The notes under the pieces: model-generated | The model's input: the letters and a program-made list of their open reading frames with translations, nothing else | What the model was told of the DNA's origin: nothing | Database searches by the model: none | From: an uncultured Lachnospiraceae bacterium | GTDB lineage: Bacteria > Bacillota > Clostridia > Lachnospirales > Lachnospiraceae | Assembly: GCA_910586715.1 (NCBI GenBank) | Contig: CAJUJG010000045.1 | Coordinates: 14,912-29,379, forward strand | DNA length: 14,468 bases | Reading direction: 5' to 3' | Program-made: the position numbers and the translations under genes | Shown: positions 5,653 through 13,084 of the stretch, piece after piece | Numbering within the stretch: the stretch's first letter is position 1 | Layout of the letters: each line of letters starts with the position of its first letter

Positions 5653-7536
5653 ATGACAAAAAAACAAAAAAAGATGCTATTGCGCATTATCATTTCTTTT
5701 GTATTGTTAGTGGCGCTTATGCTGTGTGAACATTTTGGTGTATTGCCCGAAAACATATGGGTACAGCTTGTACTCTTTGCGGTGCCGTATCTGATTATCG
5801 GTTATGATATTATAGGAAAGGCGGCAAGAAACATTCGTCACGGGCAGGTGTTTGATGAAAACTTTTTAATGATGCTTGCGACGTTTGGTGCGTTCGGGGC
5901 GCGTGATTTTTCGGAGGCTGCTGCGGTGATGCTTTTTTATCAGGTGGGTGAACTGTTTCAAAGCTATGCAGTGGGAAAATCGCGTCAGTCAATTGCGGAT
6001 ATGATGGATATTTGCCCGGAATATGCCAACATTGAGGAGAACGGAACGCTGACGCAGGTTGATCCGGACGATGTGGAAGTCGGAAGCGTTATCGTGATAA
6101 AGCCGGGAGAGCGCGTGCCGCTTGACGGTATTGTGATTGAGGGCGAGTCGCTGATTGATACGGCGGCGCTTACAGGGGAATCCGTGCCAAGAAGGACGGC
6201 AGCAGGTGAGGAAATCATCAGCGGCTGCGTGAACGGCAGCGGTACCTTAAAGGTGCGCACGACGAAGGAGTTTGACGACTCGACCGTCTCAAAGATTTTG
6301 GAGCTTGTGGAGAATGCAAGCTCAAACAAGGCAAAAGCCGAAAATTTTATCACAAAGTTTGCAAGGTATTATACGCCGATTGTCACGATTGCAGCCGTGA
6401 TACTGGCAATCCTGCCGCCGCTTCTTTTGGGGGGAGGCTGGAGTGAATGGGTTCACAGGGCTTGTATTTTCCTTGTAATCTCGTGCCCGTGTGCGCTTGT
6501 GATTTCCGTTCCGCTTGGCTTTTTCGGCGGAATCGGCGCGGCGTCGCGAATCGGCGTGCTCGTAAAGGGCGGTAATTATCTTGAGGCAGTGGCGGAAATG
6601 ACGACAATCGTCTTTGATAAGACCGGAACGCTTACAAAGGGCGAATTTAAGGTGACAGGGCTTTATCCGGAAAACGGATTTACGGCGGCGTCGCTTTTGG
6701 AGCTTGCGGCACACGCGGAAGGGTATTCCAACCACCCGATTGCGGAGTCCGTTCGGGCGGCGTATTTGGAACAAAGCGGCAACGAGATTGATATAAGCCG
6801 TGTAGAGGATGCCGCAGAGCAGGCAGGACATGGGATTTGCGTTGCGGTGGACGGCAGGAACGTGCTTATCGGAAATGAGAAATTAATGAAGGCGAACGGA
6901 ATCCAAACAGATAATACATCCGTTATGGAGAGTGGTACGGTCTGTTATGTGGCATGTGATAACGTGTATGCAGGTGCGGTGGTGATTTCCGATACCGTTA
7001 AGGAAGGCGCGCGTGAGGCGCTTGCCGATATGAAAACAGTCGGCGTGAAAAAGTGCGTGATGCTGACAGGAGACCGGACGGAGGCTGCCGAGGCGGTGGC
7101 AAGGGAGCTTGGGATTGATGAAGTTCATGCACAGCTTCTGCCTGCCGATAAGGTGACACGCGTTGAGGCGCTGTTAAGCAGCTGCGGCAAGAATGAGCGT
7201 TTGGCATTTGCGGGCGACGGTATTAACGACGCGCCGGTGCTTGCGCGGGCGGATATTGGTTTTGCGATGGGCAGCATGGGTTCCGATGCCGCAATTGAGG
7301 CTGCGGACGTGGTGCTTATGGACGACGATGTAAGAAAAATTGCCGCGGTGGTAAGAATTGCGCGAAAAACGCTTCGGATTGTAAAGCAGAATATTGTGTT
7401 TGCGCTTGCCGTAAAGGCGTTGGTGCTGCTGCTTGGCGCGCTTGGCATGGCAAGCATGTGGGAAGCGGTGTTTGCGGATGTTGGCGTTGCCGTGATTGCG
7501 ATTTTGAATTCGATGCGTACATTAAAAACAGATTGA
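5653..7536 (+). CDS. cadA: Zn/Cd/Pb-exporting P1B-2-type ATPase lacking an N-terminal HMA domain
   Basis: A 627-aa P-type ATPase that should pump divalent soft metals out of the cell using ATP. In order: membrane helices at about 8-28 and 36-55; TGES actuator loop (174-177); the CPC metal gate (C278-P-C280, in SCPCALVIS); phosphorylation site DKTGTLTKG (D322); HP locus (H361-P362) of the nucleotide domain; TGDRTEAA (about 472); and GDGINDAP (521-528). The final membrane pair has K588 in KALVLLLGALG and D609 in ADVGVAVIAI. The 21-residue Lys-Asp spacing is the P1B-2 signature that sets Zn/Cd/Pb pumps apart from copper pumps. Most relatives begin with a CxxC domain; here the protein starts almost at the first helix, and the domain is a separate gene upstream. 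Start chosen by GGAGGG spacing. Expected control is by the ArsR repressor two genes upstream. Whether Zn or Cd is the main substrate is not visible. Confidence 0.95.
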   Translation: MTKKQKKMLLRIIISFVLLVALMLCEHFGVLPENIWVQLVLFAVPYLIIGYDIIGKAARNIRHGQVFDENFLMMLATFGAFGARDFSEAAAVMLFYQVGELFQSYAVGKSRQSIADMMDICPEYANIEENGTLTQVDPDDVEVGSVIVIKPGERVPLDGIVIEGESLIDTAALTGESVPRRTAAGEEIISGCVNGSGTLKVRTTKEFDDSTVSKILELVENASSNKAKAENFITKFARYYTPIVTIAAVILAILPPLLLGGGWSEWVHRACIFLVISCPCALVISVPLGFFGGIGAASRIGVLVKGGNYLEAVAEMTTIVFDKTGTLTKGEFKVTGLYPENGFTAASLLELAAHAEGYSNHPIAESVRAAYLEQSGNEIDISRVEDAAEQAGHGICVAVDGRNVLIGNEKLMKANGIQTDNTSVMESGTVCYVACDNVYAGAVVISDTVKEGAREALADMKTVGVKKCVMLTGDRTEAAEAVARELGIDEVHAQLLPADKVTRVEALLSSCGKNERLAFAGDGINDAPVLARADIGFAMGSMGSDAAIEAADVVLMDDDVRKIAAVVRIARKTLRIVKQNIVFALAVKALVLLLGALGMASMWEAVFADVGVAVIAILNSMRTLKTD

Positions 7537-7584
7537 AAGCGAAAATGTTCATCCGGAAGCATTGTGAAAGGAGCTGTTTTATAA

Positions 7585-10017
7585 ATGGAAATACATGTGC
7601 CGGTCAGGCAGCTTGTGGAGTTTATTCTGCGAGAGGGCGACATTGACAACAGAAAATCGGCAGGTTCAGACAATGCAATGCAGGAAGGCAGCCGCATTCA
7701 TCGGATGATACAGCGCGCAATGGGCAGTGAGTATCATGCGGAGGTTGGATTAAAATATGCATGGGACGCAGGCGGTTATGAGATTGTGGTGGAGGGAAGA
7801 GCCGATGGGATTATAGATTACGACTATGGAAGTTTCGGCAATGAGCGCGCAGCGCACGGCGAAACGCAGGTGGTAATTGATGAAATCAAGAGCACCTATC
7901 GGGAACTGAAGCGCATTCATGAGGCGGCGGGCGTTCATATGGCGCAGGCGAAGTGTTATGCATATATTTATGCGAAGGAAAACTGCCTTCCCGCAATTGG
8001 CGTACAGGTGACTTACTGCAATATTGAGACGCAGGAGACGAAATATTTTAAGGAAACGTATGAGTTTGCCGCGTTGGAGGAGTGGTTTGATAATCTTTTA
8101 ACGGAGTATAAGAAATGGGCGGATTTTCGCTTTGCGTGGGAAAAGGTCCGTACAGAATCCATAAAAAACCTTTCGTTTCCGTTTTCGTACCGGGATGGTC
8201 AAAAAGAGCTTGTCACATATGTGTATCAGACAATTTATCACAGAAGAAAGCTGTTTTTGGAGGCGCCCACGGGGGTGGGAAAGACAATATCCGCAGTATT
8301 TCCTGCATTAAAAGCAATGGGAGAGGGGATGGCGGAAACGCTCTTTTATCTGACGGCAAAGACGATTACGCGCACGGTGGCGCAGGAGTGTTTTGGACTT
8401 TTGCAGGAAAACGGGATGCAGATAAAGACGGTTGTGCTGACGGCACGGGATAAAATCTGTTTTCTGAAAGAAGCGCAGCAGGAAGGAACGTCTTCATACG
8501 CGCATGAGGGTGAGGCGGAGTGCAATCCGGACGCCTGTCCTTACGCGAAGGGGCACTATGACAGAATTAATGATGCGATGTATGACCTTTTGATACATGA
8601 GGACCATTTTACGCGGGAGAAGGTTAAGGAATATGCAGTTAAGCACATGGTCTGTCCGTTTGAGTTAAGTCTTGACATGAGTCTTTTTTCCGATGCGGTA
8701 ATTTGCGATTATAATTATGTCTTTGACCCGCGCGTGTATCTCAAACGGTTTTTCGGTGAAAATCAGGCGGGAAAAGACTATGTATTTTTGATTGACGAGG
8801 CGCACAATTTATTGGAGCGGGGCAGGGAGATGTACAGCGCGGCGCTGTTCAAGAATGCGTTTTTATCCGTGAAACGCCTGATTAAGGATATGGCTCCGAA
8901 GGCGGCGAAGCTTCTTGACAAATGCAATAAGGAGCTTCTGGCAATGAAAAGACAGTGTGAGGATTATCAAAAGCAGGAGGGCATTGACGGATTTGTCAAT
9001 GCTCTTACACGCGTGTATGCGGCATTTGATGATTTTTTGGACGAGCATGACAACTTTCCCGACAAGAAAGAAATTTTGGAATTTTATTTTGAAGTGTCCC
9101 ACTTTTTAAATATGTATGAGATTATGGACGGCAATTATGTGGTGTACAGTCAACTGATGGACGACGGTGATTTTATGCTCAAGCTCTTTTGCGTCAATCC
9201 TGCCGAAAACTTAAAGGCTTGTATGCAGAAGGGAAGAAGCAGTATCCTGTTTTCTGCGACGCTTTTGCCAATCCAGTATTATAAGCGGCTGCTTGGCGGC
9301 GAAGAAAAAGATTATGAGGTCTATGCGAAATCGACGTTTCGTGAGGAGAAGAAGGCGCTTTTTATTGCCAATGACGTTACGAGCAAATACACAAGAAGGA
9401 GCGGCGATGAATTTCGCCGTATTGCCCGTTATATTTATGAAACGGTGTGCCAGCGGTATGGAAATTATATGGTGTTTCTGCCGTCGCACCTGTTTTTGGA
9501 ACGTGTGTACGATTGTTTTATGGAGGAGTTTTTCGACGCGGAATTTATGGAGTGCATTGTGCAGGAGGACTACATGAGCGAGGCAAGGCGTGAGGAATTT
9601 CTGCTGCGGTTTCGGGACAATGCGGATTATGGGATTTTAATCGGCTTTTGTGTGATGGGCGGTATTTTTTCGGAGGGCATTGACTTAAAGCATGACAGTC
9701 TTATCGGTGCGTTTATCGTGGGAACCGGTATTCCGCAGGTAGGCTGTGAGCGGGAGCTTTTGAAGCAGTATTTTGACGAACAGGGTGACAATGGTTTTGA
9801 CTACGCATACCGCTATCCGGGCATGAACAAGGTGCTGCAGTCGGCGGGGCGTGTGATCCGCACGGCGGAAGATGTGGGGATCGTGGCGCTTTTGGACGAG
9901 CGGTTTTTGGAATATTCGTACCGGCGCATGTTTCCGAGGGAATGGAGCAGCTATGAGATTGTGAGCGTTGACAAAATTGCGGGACGCGTGGAAAAATTTT
10001 GGAACGACTGGCTTTGA
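7585..10017 (+). CDS. XPD/DinG-like iron-sulfur DNA helicase fused to an N-terminal PD-(D/E)XK nuclease domain
   Basis: An 810-aa protein. Residues 1-180 look like a RecB/Cas4-type nuclease: GSRIH (H39), EGRADGII (D74), IDEIKST (D99, E100-x-K102) and a Q121-xxx-Y125 box. The helicase part starts at about residue 200 with a Q-motif-like RDGQKEL. It then has Walker A APTGVGKT (227-234), four candidate 4Fe-4S cysteines (C292, C313, C318, C357), ICDYNYVFD, the DEAH box (404-407), FSATLLP, GIFSEGIDL and motif VI QSAGRVIR (R756, R759). This is the superfamily 2 Rad3/XPD/DinG layout, expected to translocate 5'-3' on single-stranded DNA, with repair or recombination-structure processing as the likely role. 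Cas4's C-terminal cysteine triad is absent from the nuclease part. RBS AAAGGAG lies 11 nt before the ATG. It starts 48 nt after cadA with no terminator seen, so read-through from the metal operon is possible. No partner gene or CRISPR array is nearby. Confidence 0.9.
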   Translation: MEIHVPVRQLVEFILREGDIDNRKSAGSDNAMQEGSRIHRMIQRAMGSEYHAEVGLKYAWDAGGYEIVVEGRADGIIDYDYGSFGNERAAHGETQVVIDEIKSTYRELKRIHEAAGVHMAQAKCYAYIYAKENCLPAIGVQVTYCNIETQETKYFKETYEFAALEEWFDNLLTEYKKWADFRFAWEKVRTESIKNLSFPFSYRDGQKELVTYVYQTIYHRRKLFLEAPTGVGKTISAVFPALKAMGEGMAETLFYLTAKTITRTVAQECFGLLQENGMQIKTVVLTARDKICFLKEAQQEGTSSYAHEGEAECNPDACPYAKGHYDRINDAMYDLLIHEDHFTREKVKEYAVKHMVCPFELSLDMSLFSDAVICDYNYVFDPRVYLKRFFGENQAGKDYVFLIDEAHNLLERGREMYSAALFKNAFLSVKRLIKDMAPKAAKLLDKCNKELLAMKRQCEDYQKQEGIDGFVNALTRVYAAFDDFLDEHDNFPDKKEILEFYFEVSHFLNMYEIMDGNYVVYSQLMDDGDFMLKLFCVNPAENLKACMQKGRSSILFSATLLPIQYYKRLLGGEEKDYEVYAKSTFREEKKALFIANDVTSKYTRRSGDEFRRIARYIYETVCQRYGNYMVFLPSHLFLERVYDCFMEEFFDAEFMECIVQEDYMSEARREEFLLRFRDNADYGILIGFCVMGGIFSEGIDLKHDSLIGAFIVGTGIPQVGCERELLKQYFDEQGDNGFDYAYRYPGMNKVLQSAGRVIRTAEDVGIVALLDERFLEYSYRRMFPREWSSYEIVSVDKIAGRVEKFWNDWL

Positions 10018-10020
10018 TTG

Positions 10021-10039
10021 GGAAAATTTGTTTCCTTTT
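10021..10039 (+). terminator. Weak possible terminator after the helicase gene
   Basis: GGAAA (10021-10025) pairs with TTTCC (10031-10035) around an ATTTG loop and is followed by TTTT. The stem is only 5 bp and AT-rich, so this is tentative. Confidence 0.3.
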
Positions 10040-10050
10040 GCCGTAGTTTA

Positions 10051-10059
10051 TGGTAGTAT
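10051..10059 (+). promoter_or_regulatory. Possible extended -10 promoter for the phosphohexomutase
   Basis: TGGTAGTAT fits the TGnTAnnAT extended -10 form, and no good -35 is found at normal spacing. Initiation near 10066 would leave a short leader before the GGAGGAG ribosome site (10079-10085). Confidence 0.4.
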
Positions 10060-10092
10060 AGAAACAAATAAAATAAATGGAGGAGATTTATC

Positions 10093-11595
10093 ATGGCGGA
10101 TATCAAAAAGCTTCAAAACGGCAGCGATATTAGAGGAATTGCATGCGAGGGCGTGGAAGGAGAGCACGTCAATCTTACGGAGGAAGCAGGAAACCGTATC
10201 GGCGGCGGTTTTGTCAGATGGCTTGCCGAAAAAAAGGGAAAGAAACCGCAGGAGCTTCGGATTGGCATCGGTCATGATTCGCGCATTACGGCGGACAGTC
10301 TGTTTACGGCAGCGGCAAAGGGCATTGCGGCGGCAGGTGCAAAGGTCTATGCATGCGGACTGGTATCGACGCCTTCGATGTTTATGACGACGGTATTTGA
10401 CGCGTTTGGATTTGACGGTGCGATTATGATTACGGCAAGCCATCTTCCGTTTAACAGAAACGGATACAAATTCTTTGACAGGGACGGCGGACTTGAGCAT
10501 GACGACATCACAAAGATTTTGGAAACGGCGTCAGGGCTTTTGGTTGAGGAGGCAAGCCTTGACAGCGTGGAAAAAGTAGACTCGATTTCGGTATATTGTG
10601 ATTTTTTAAAGGATAAGATAAGAAAGAGTATCAATGCCGCAGACTATGATAAGCCGCTTGCGGGCTTACATATCGTAGTCGATACGGGAAACGGCGCGGG
10701 CGGCTTTTTTGTGGAGAAGGTGTTAAATCCGCTTGGTGCGGATACGTCGGGCAGTCAGTTTCTGGAGCCGGACGGACATTTTCCAAACCATATTCCGAAC
10801 CCTGAAAATAAGCAGGCGATGGAGTCCATCCGACAGGCGGTGCTTGGCAATCAGGCAGATTTGGGTATTATCTTTGATACGGACGTTGACCGTATGTCGG
10901 CGGTTCTTCCAAACGGCGACGAGGTAAACCGTGACGCGATTATTGCGATGATGACGGCGATTATCGCGGAGGATTATCCGGGCGGCACGATTGTCACGGA
11001 TTCGGTCACAAGCGACCGTCTGACGCGTTTTATCGAGAGCATCGGCATGAAACATCACCGTTATATGCGCGGTTATAAAAATGTCATTAACGAGTCTATT
11101 CGCCTGAACAATGCGGGAACCGTTTCGCCGCTTGCGATTGAGACATCGGGACATGGTGCTCTTAGTGAGAATTATTTCCTTGACGATGGAGCGTATATGG
11201 CAGTGAAGCTGCTGATTGCGCTGGCAAAGGCGGCGAAGCACAACAAACCGCTCGCGGCGTTTATCGAGACGCTTGAGAAGGGCTTTGAGGAGCGGGAATA
11301 CCGTTTTAAGATTGATGACGACAATTTTAAGGAATATGGACAAAATGCACTGAATACATTCGAGGAAAGGGCGAAGGCAAAAGGCTTTTGGATTGCGCCG
11401 AACTCATATGAGGGCATTCGGATTACGTTTGATACGGACGAGGTAAAGGGGTGGCTTTTGCTGCGCATGTCGCTGCACGATCCGCAGATGCCGTTAAATA
11501 TTGAAGGCGTGCGGGAAGGCGACTGCGACAGACTCTTTGATATTGTGCTGGAGCTGCTTGAAGGATTTGATAAGTTAGTGATACCTAATAGGTGA
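10093..11595 (+). CDS. Alpha-D-phosphohexomutase (phosphoglucomutase/phosphomannomutase family)
   Basis: A 500-aa enzyme expected to move phosphate between C1 and C6 of glucose or mannose, feeding nucleotide-sugar and glycogen pathways. The four family loops are visible: active-site serine S116 in TASHLPFNRNGYKFF (usually TASHNP), the metal loop DTDVDR (D262, D264, D266), the sugar-specificity loop ETSGHGA (350-356), and the C-terminal phosphate loop RMSLHDPQMPLNIE (458-471). The last differs from the usual RxSGTEP form. The S116 loop also has Leu where Asn is usual. These mark a divergent subgroup, so substrate (glucose-1-P, mannose-1-P or other) should not be assigned. The N-terminal NGSDIRGIA fits the family start. 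GGAGGAG lies 7 nt before the ATG. It appears to be transcribed from its own promoter, with ispF 79 nt downstream behind a double hairpin. Confidence 0.88.
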   Translation: MADIKKLQNGSDIRGIACEGVEGEHVNLTEEAGNRIGGGFVRWLAEKKGKKPQELRIGIGHDSRITADSLFTAAAKGIAAAGAKVYACGLVSTPSMFMTTVFDAFGFDGAIMITASHLPFNRNGYKFFDRDGGLEHDDITKILETASGLLVEEASLDSVEKVDSISVYCDFLKDKIRKSINAADYDKPLAGLHIVVDTGNGAGGFFVEKVLNPLGADTSGSQFLEPDGHFPNHIPNPENKQAMESIRQAVLGNQADLGIIFDTDVDRMSAVLPNGDEVNRDAIIAMMTAIIAEDYPGGTIVTDSVTSDRLTRFIESIGMKHHRYMRGYKNVINESIRLNNAGTVSPLAIETSGHGALSENYFLDDGAYMAVKLLIALAKAAKHNKPLAAFIETLEKGFEEREYRFKIDDDNFKEYGQNALNTFEERAKAKGFWIAPNSYEGIRITFDTDEVKGWLLLRMSLHDPQMPLNIEGVREGDCDRLFDIVLELLEGFDKLVIPNR

Positions 11596-11598
11596 TAA

Positions 11599-11622
11599 GG
11601 TTGAAAATTAAAATTTTCAACC
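11599..11622. repeat. Perfect AT-rich hairpin, first of a pair before ispF
   Basis: GGTTGAAAAT and ATTTTCAACC (10-bp arms) enclose a TAAA loop, starting 3 nt after the mutase stop. There is no U tract after it, so it is not a standard terminator. Confidence 0.6.
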
Positions 11623-11624
11623 AA

Positions 11625-11650
11625 CAAATTTGTGCTTATGCCCAAATTTG
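11625..11650. repeat. Second hairpin before ispF, related to one before cysS
   Basis: CAAATTTG occurs at 11625-11632 and 11643-11650 and is self-complementary, so the two copies pair. An inner GC/GC pair closes a TTAT loop, with one T-C mismatch. The 24-nt core 11626-11649 matches 13799-13822 at 18 of 24 positions in the same orientation. Confidence 0.6.
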
Positions 11651-11661
11651 AAAAAACTGGC

Positions 11662-11668
11662 AGGGGGT
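11662..11668 (+). promoter_or_regulatory. Ribosome binding site deciding the ispF start
   Basis: AGGGGGT with 6 nt to the GTG at 11675. An in-frame GTG at 11630 lies within the hairpin and would add 15 residues before the conserved IspF N-terminus. Confidence 0.8.
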
Positions 11669-11674
11669 AATTTT

Positions 11675-12241
11675 GTGAGAATAGGAATGGGGTATGACGT
11701 ACACCGTTTGGTTGAAGGACGGGATTTGATTATCGGCGGTGTGACAATTCCGTATGAGCTTGGGCTGTTGGGACATTCAGATGCAGACGTGCTGCTCCAT
11801 GCAATATCCGACGCGCTTTTGGGCGCGGCGGCGCTTGGGGACATCGGGAAACATTTTCCTGATACCGACCCTGCGTACAAAGGCATATCAAGCCTTGTAC
11901 TGCTGGAGCGGGTGGGCGCGCTGTTAGAGGAAAACATGTTTTTTATTGAAAACATTGACGCCACGATTATTGCGCAGGCGCCGAAAATGCGACCGCATAT
12001 TGATAAAATGAGGGAAAATATTGCAAACGCGCTGCATTTAACGTTGGATCAGATTAACGTAAAGGCGACGACGGAGGAAGGTCTTGGCTTTACGGGTGAG
12101 GGCAGGGGTATTTCGGCACAGGCAGTCTGCCTGCTCACAAGTCCGCGCGAAATGGCGACAATGGAAGCTTCGAAACGAACGGCGGTGCAGGATTGCGAAG
12201 GCTGCGGCGGATGTAAGAAATCACAGATTATCTACGAATAA
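11675..12241 (+). CDS. ispF: 2-C-methyl-D-erythritol 2,4-cyclodiphosphate synthase with Cys-rich C-terminal tail
   Basis: A 188-aa enzyme of the non-mevalonate isoprenoid pathway. It turns CDP-methylerythritol 2-phosphate into the cyclic diphosphate with loss of CMP, as a zinc-dependent trimer. Zinc ligands D8, H10 (GYDVHR) and H42 are seen, as are GHSDADVLLHAISDALLGA (33-51), GDIGKHFPDTD (55-65) and the C-terminal TTEEGLGFTGEGRGISAQAV. The normal fold should end near residue 155, since family members are about 157-160 aa. Here about 30 residues follow, with C174-EG-C177-GG-C180-KK close to the end. This tail is not part of the canonical enzyme. GTG start. The gene is 79 nt after the phosphohexomutase gene and may share its transcript. 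Confidence 0.96.
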   Translation: MRIGMGYDVHRLVEGRDLIIGGVTIPYELGLLGHSDADVLLHAISDALLGAAALGDIGKHFPDTDPAYKGISSLVLLERVGALLEENMFFIENIDATIIAQAPKMRPHIDKMRENIANALHLTLDQINVKATTEEGLGFTGEGRGISAQAVCLLTSPREMATMEASKRTAVQDCEGCGGCKKSQIIYE

Positions 12242-12323
12242 AAATCGGGTGCCGCTTTGCTTCTTGTTCCAATGATTTACACTGTTGCAATTTTTTACAA
12301 AATAAAGATACAGATGAGAGAAT

Positions 12324-12329
12324 GGAGGA
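12324..12329 (+). promoter_or_regulatory. Ribosome binding site deciding the deoD start
   Basis: GGAGGA with 7 nt to the ATG at 12337. The in-frame ATG at 12322 overlaps the ribosome site itself and is rejected. Confidence 0.8.
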
Positions 12330-12336
12330 ATATGTT

Positions 12337-13062
12337 ATGTCAATGATTACAACACCACATATTAACGCGGAGGCAGACGCTTTTGGAAAGACGGTTCTGA
12401 TGCCGGGAGACCCGCTGCGCTCGAAATTTATTGCGGAGAATTTTTTGGAGAATGCGCAGCTTGTAAATAATATCAGAGGAATACAGGGCTATACGGGCGC
12501 CTATAAAGGAACGAAGGTGAGTGTTATGGCAAGCGGCATGGGAATGCCGACGACAGGAATTTACACGTATGAGCTGTTCAACTTTTTCAACGTGGAAAAC
12601 ATTATGCGGATTGGTTCAACAGGCGCAATGCAGGAGCATGTGCATGTGCGCGACATTGTGATTGGCATGGGGGCATGTACCAATTCAAACTATGCAAGCC
12701 AGTACGGGCTTGGCGGTACGTTTGCGCCGATTGCAAGTTATCCGCTGATGAAAGAGGCGATTGCGCAGGCTGATGCAGCCGGGGCAAACTATCATGTGGG
12801 AAATATCCTTTCGTCAGATGTGTTTTATAATGACAGTAAGGATGCGAATGCAGGATGGCAGAAGATGGGCGTGCTCTGCGTGGAGATGGAGGCGGCGGCG
12901 CTCTATATGAACGCGGCGCGCTGCGGTAAAAATGCGCTTGCAATCCTTACCGTTTCCGACAGTCTTGTAACCGGTGAGGAAACGACGGCCGAGGAGCGGC
13001 AGAATTCCTTTACACAAATGATGGAGATTGCGCTGAATACAGCCGTAAATATTGAAAAATAA
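12337..13062 (+). CDS. deoD: DeoD-type purine nucleoside phosphorylase
   Basis: A 241-aa cytosolic enzyme that splits purine (deoxy)nucleosides with phosphate to base plus (deoxy)ribose-1-phosphate, used in salvage. It lines up along its length with the hexameric E. coli type: TPHINAE (H8), the phosphate-binding MPGDPLR (G24, R28), R47, RIGSTGA (R91, S94), VEMEA (E183, M184, E185) for ribose binding, and the catalytic Asp D208 in TVSDS with R221 in ERQNSF. The residue after SD is Ser where E. coli has His. The 95-nt gap upstream has no strong promoter; TTGCAA at 12285 with GATACA at 12307 is a poor candidate. cysE follows after 22 nt, so the two are likely co-transcribed. Confidence 0.97.
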   Translation: MSMITTPHINAEADAFGKTVLMPGDPLRSKFIAENFLENAQLVNNIRGIQGYTGAYKGTKVSVMASGMGMPTTGIYTYELFNFFNVENIMRIGSTGAMQEHVHVRDIVIGMGACTNSNYASQYGLGGTFAPIASYPLMKEAIAQADAAGANYHVGNILSSDVFYNDSKDANAGWQKMGVLCVEMEAAALYMNAARCGKNALAILTVSDSLVTGEETTAEERQNSFTQMMEIALNTAVNIEK

Positions 13063-13084
13063 CATTTGTCAGAAGGAATGCAAA

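Noticed and set aside
7537..7584. Terminator between cadA and the helicase gene
   Set aside because: A partial AATG/CATT pairing exists near 7545-7564, but the stem is broken and has no U tract.
7585..8130. Cas4-linked CRISPR or type IV CRISPR context for the nuclease-helicase
   Set aside because: No cas genes or repeat array occur in the window, and the cysteines of Cas4 are absent from the nuclease part.
12242..12336. Promoter for deoD in the gap after ispF
   Set aside because: The best pair (TTGCAA 12285 and GATACA 12307, 16 nt apart) is too far from consensus to list as a feature.
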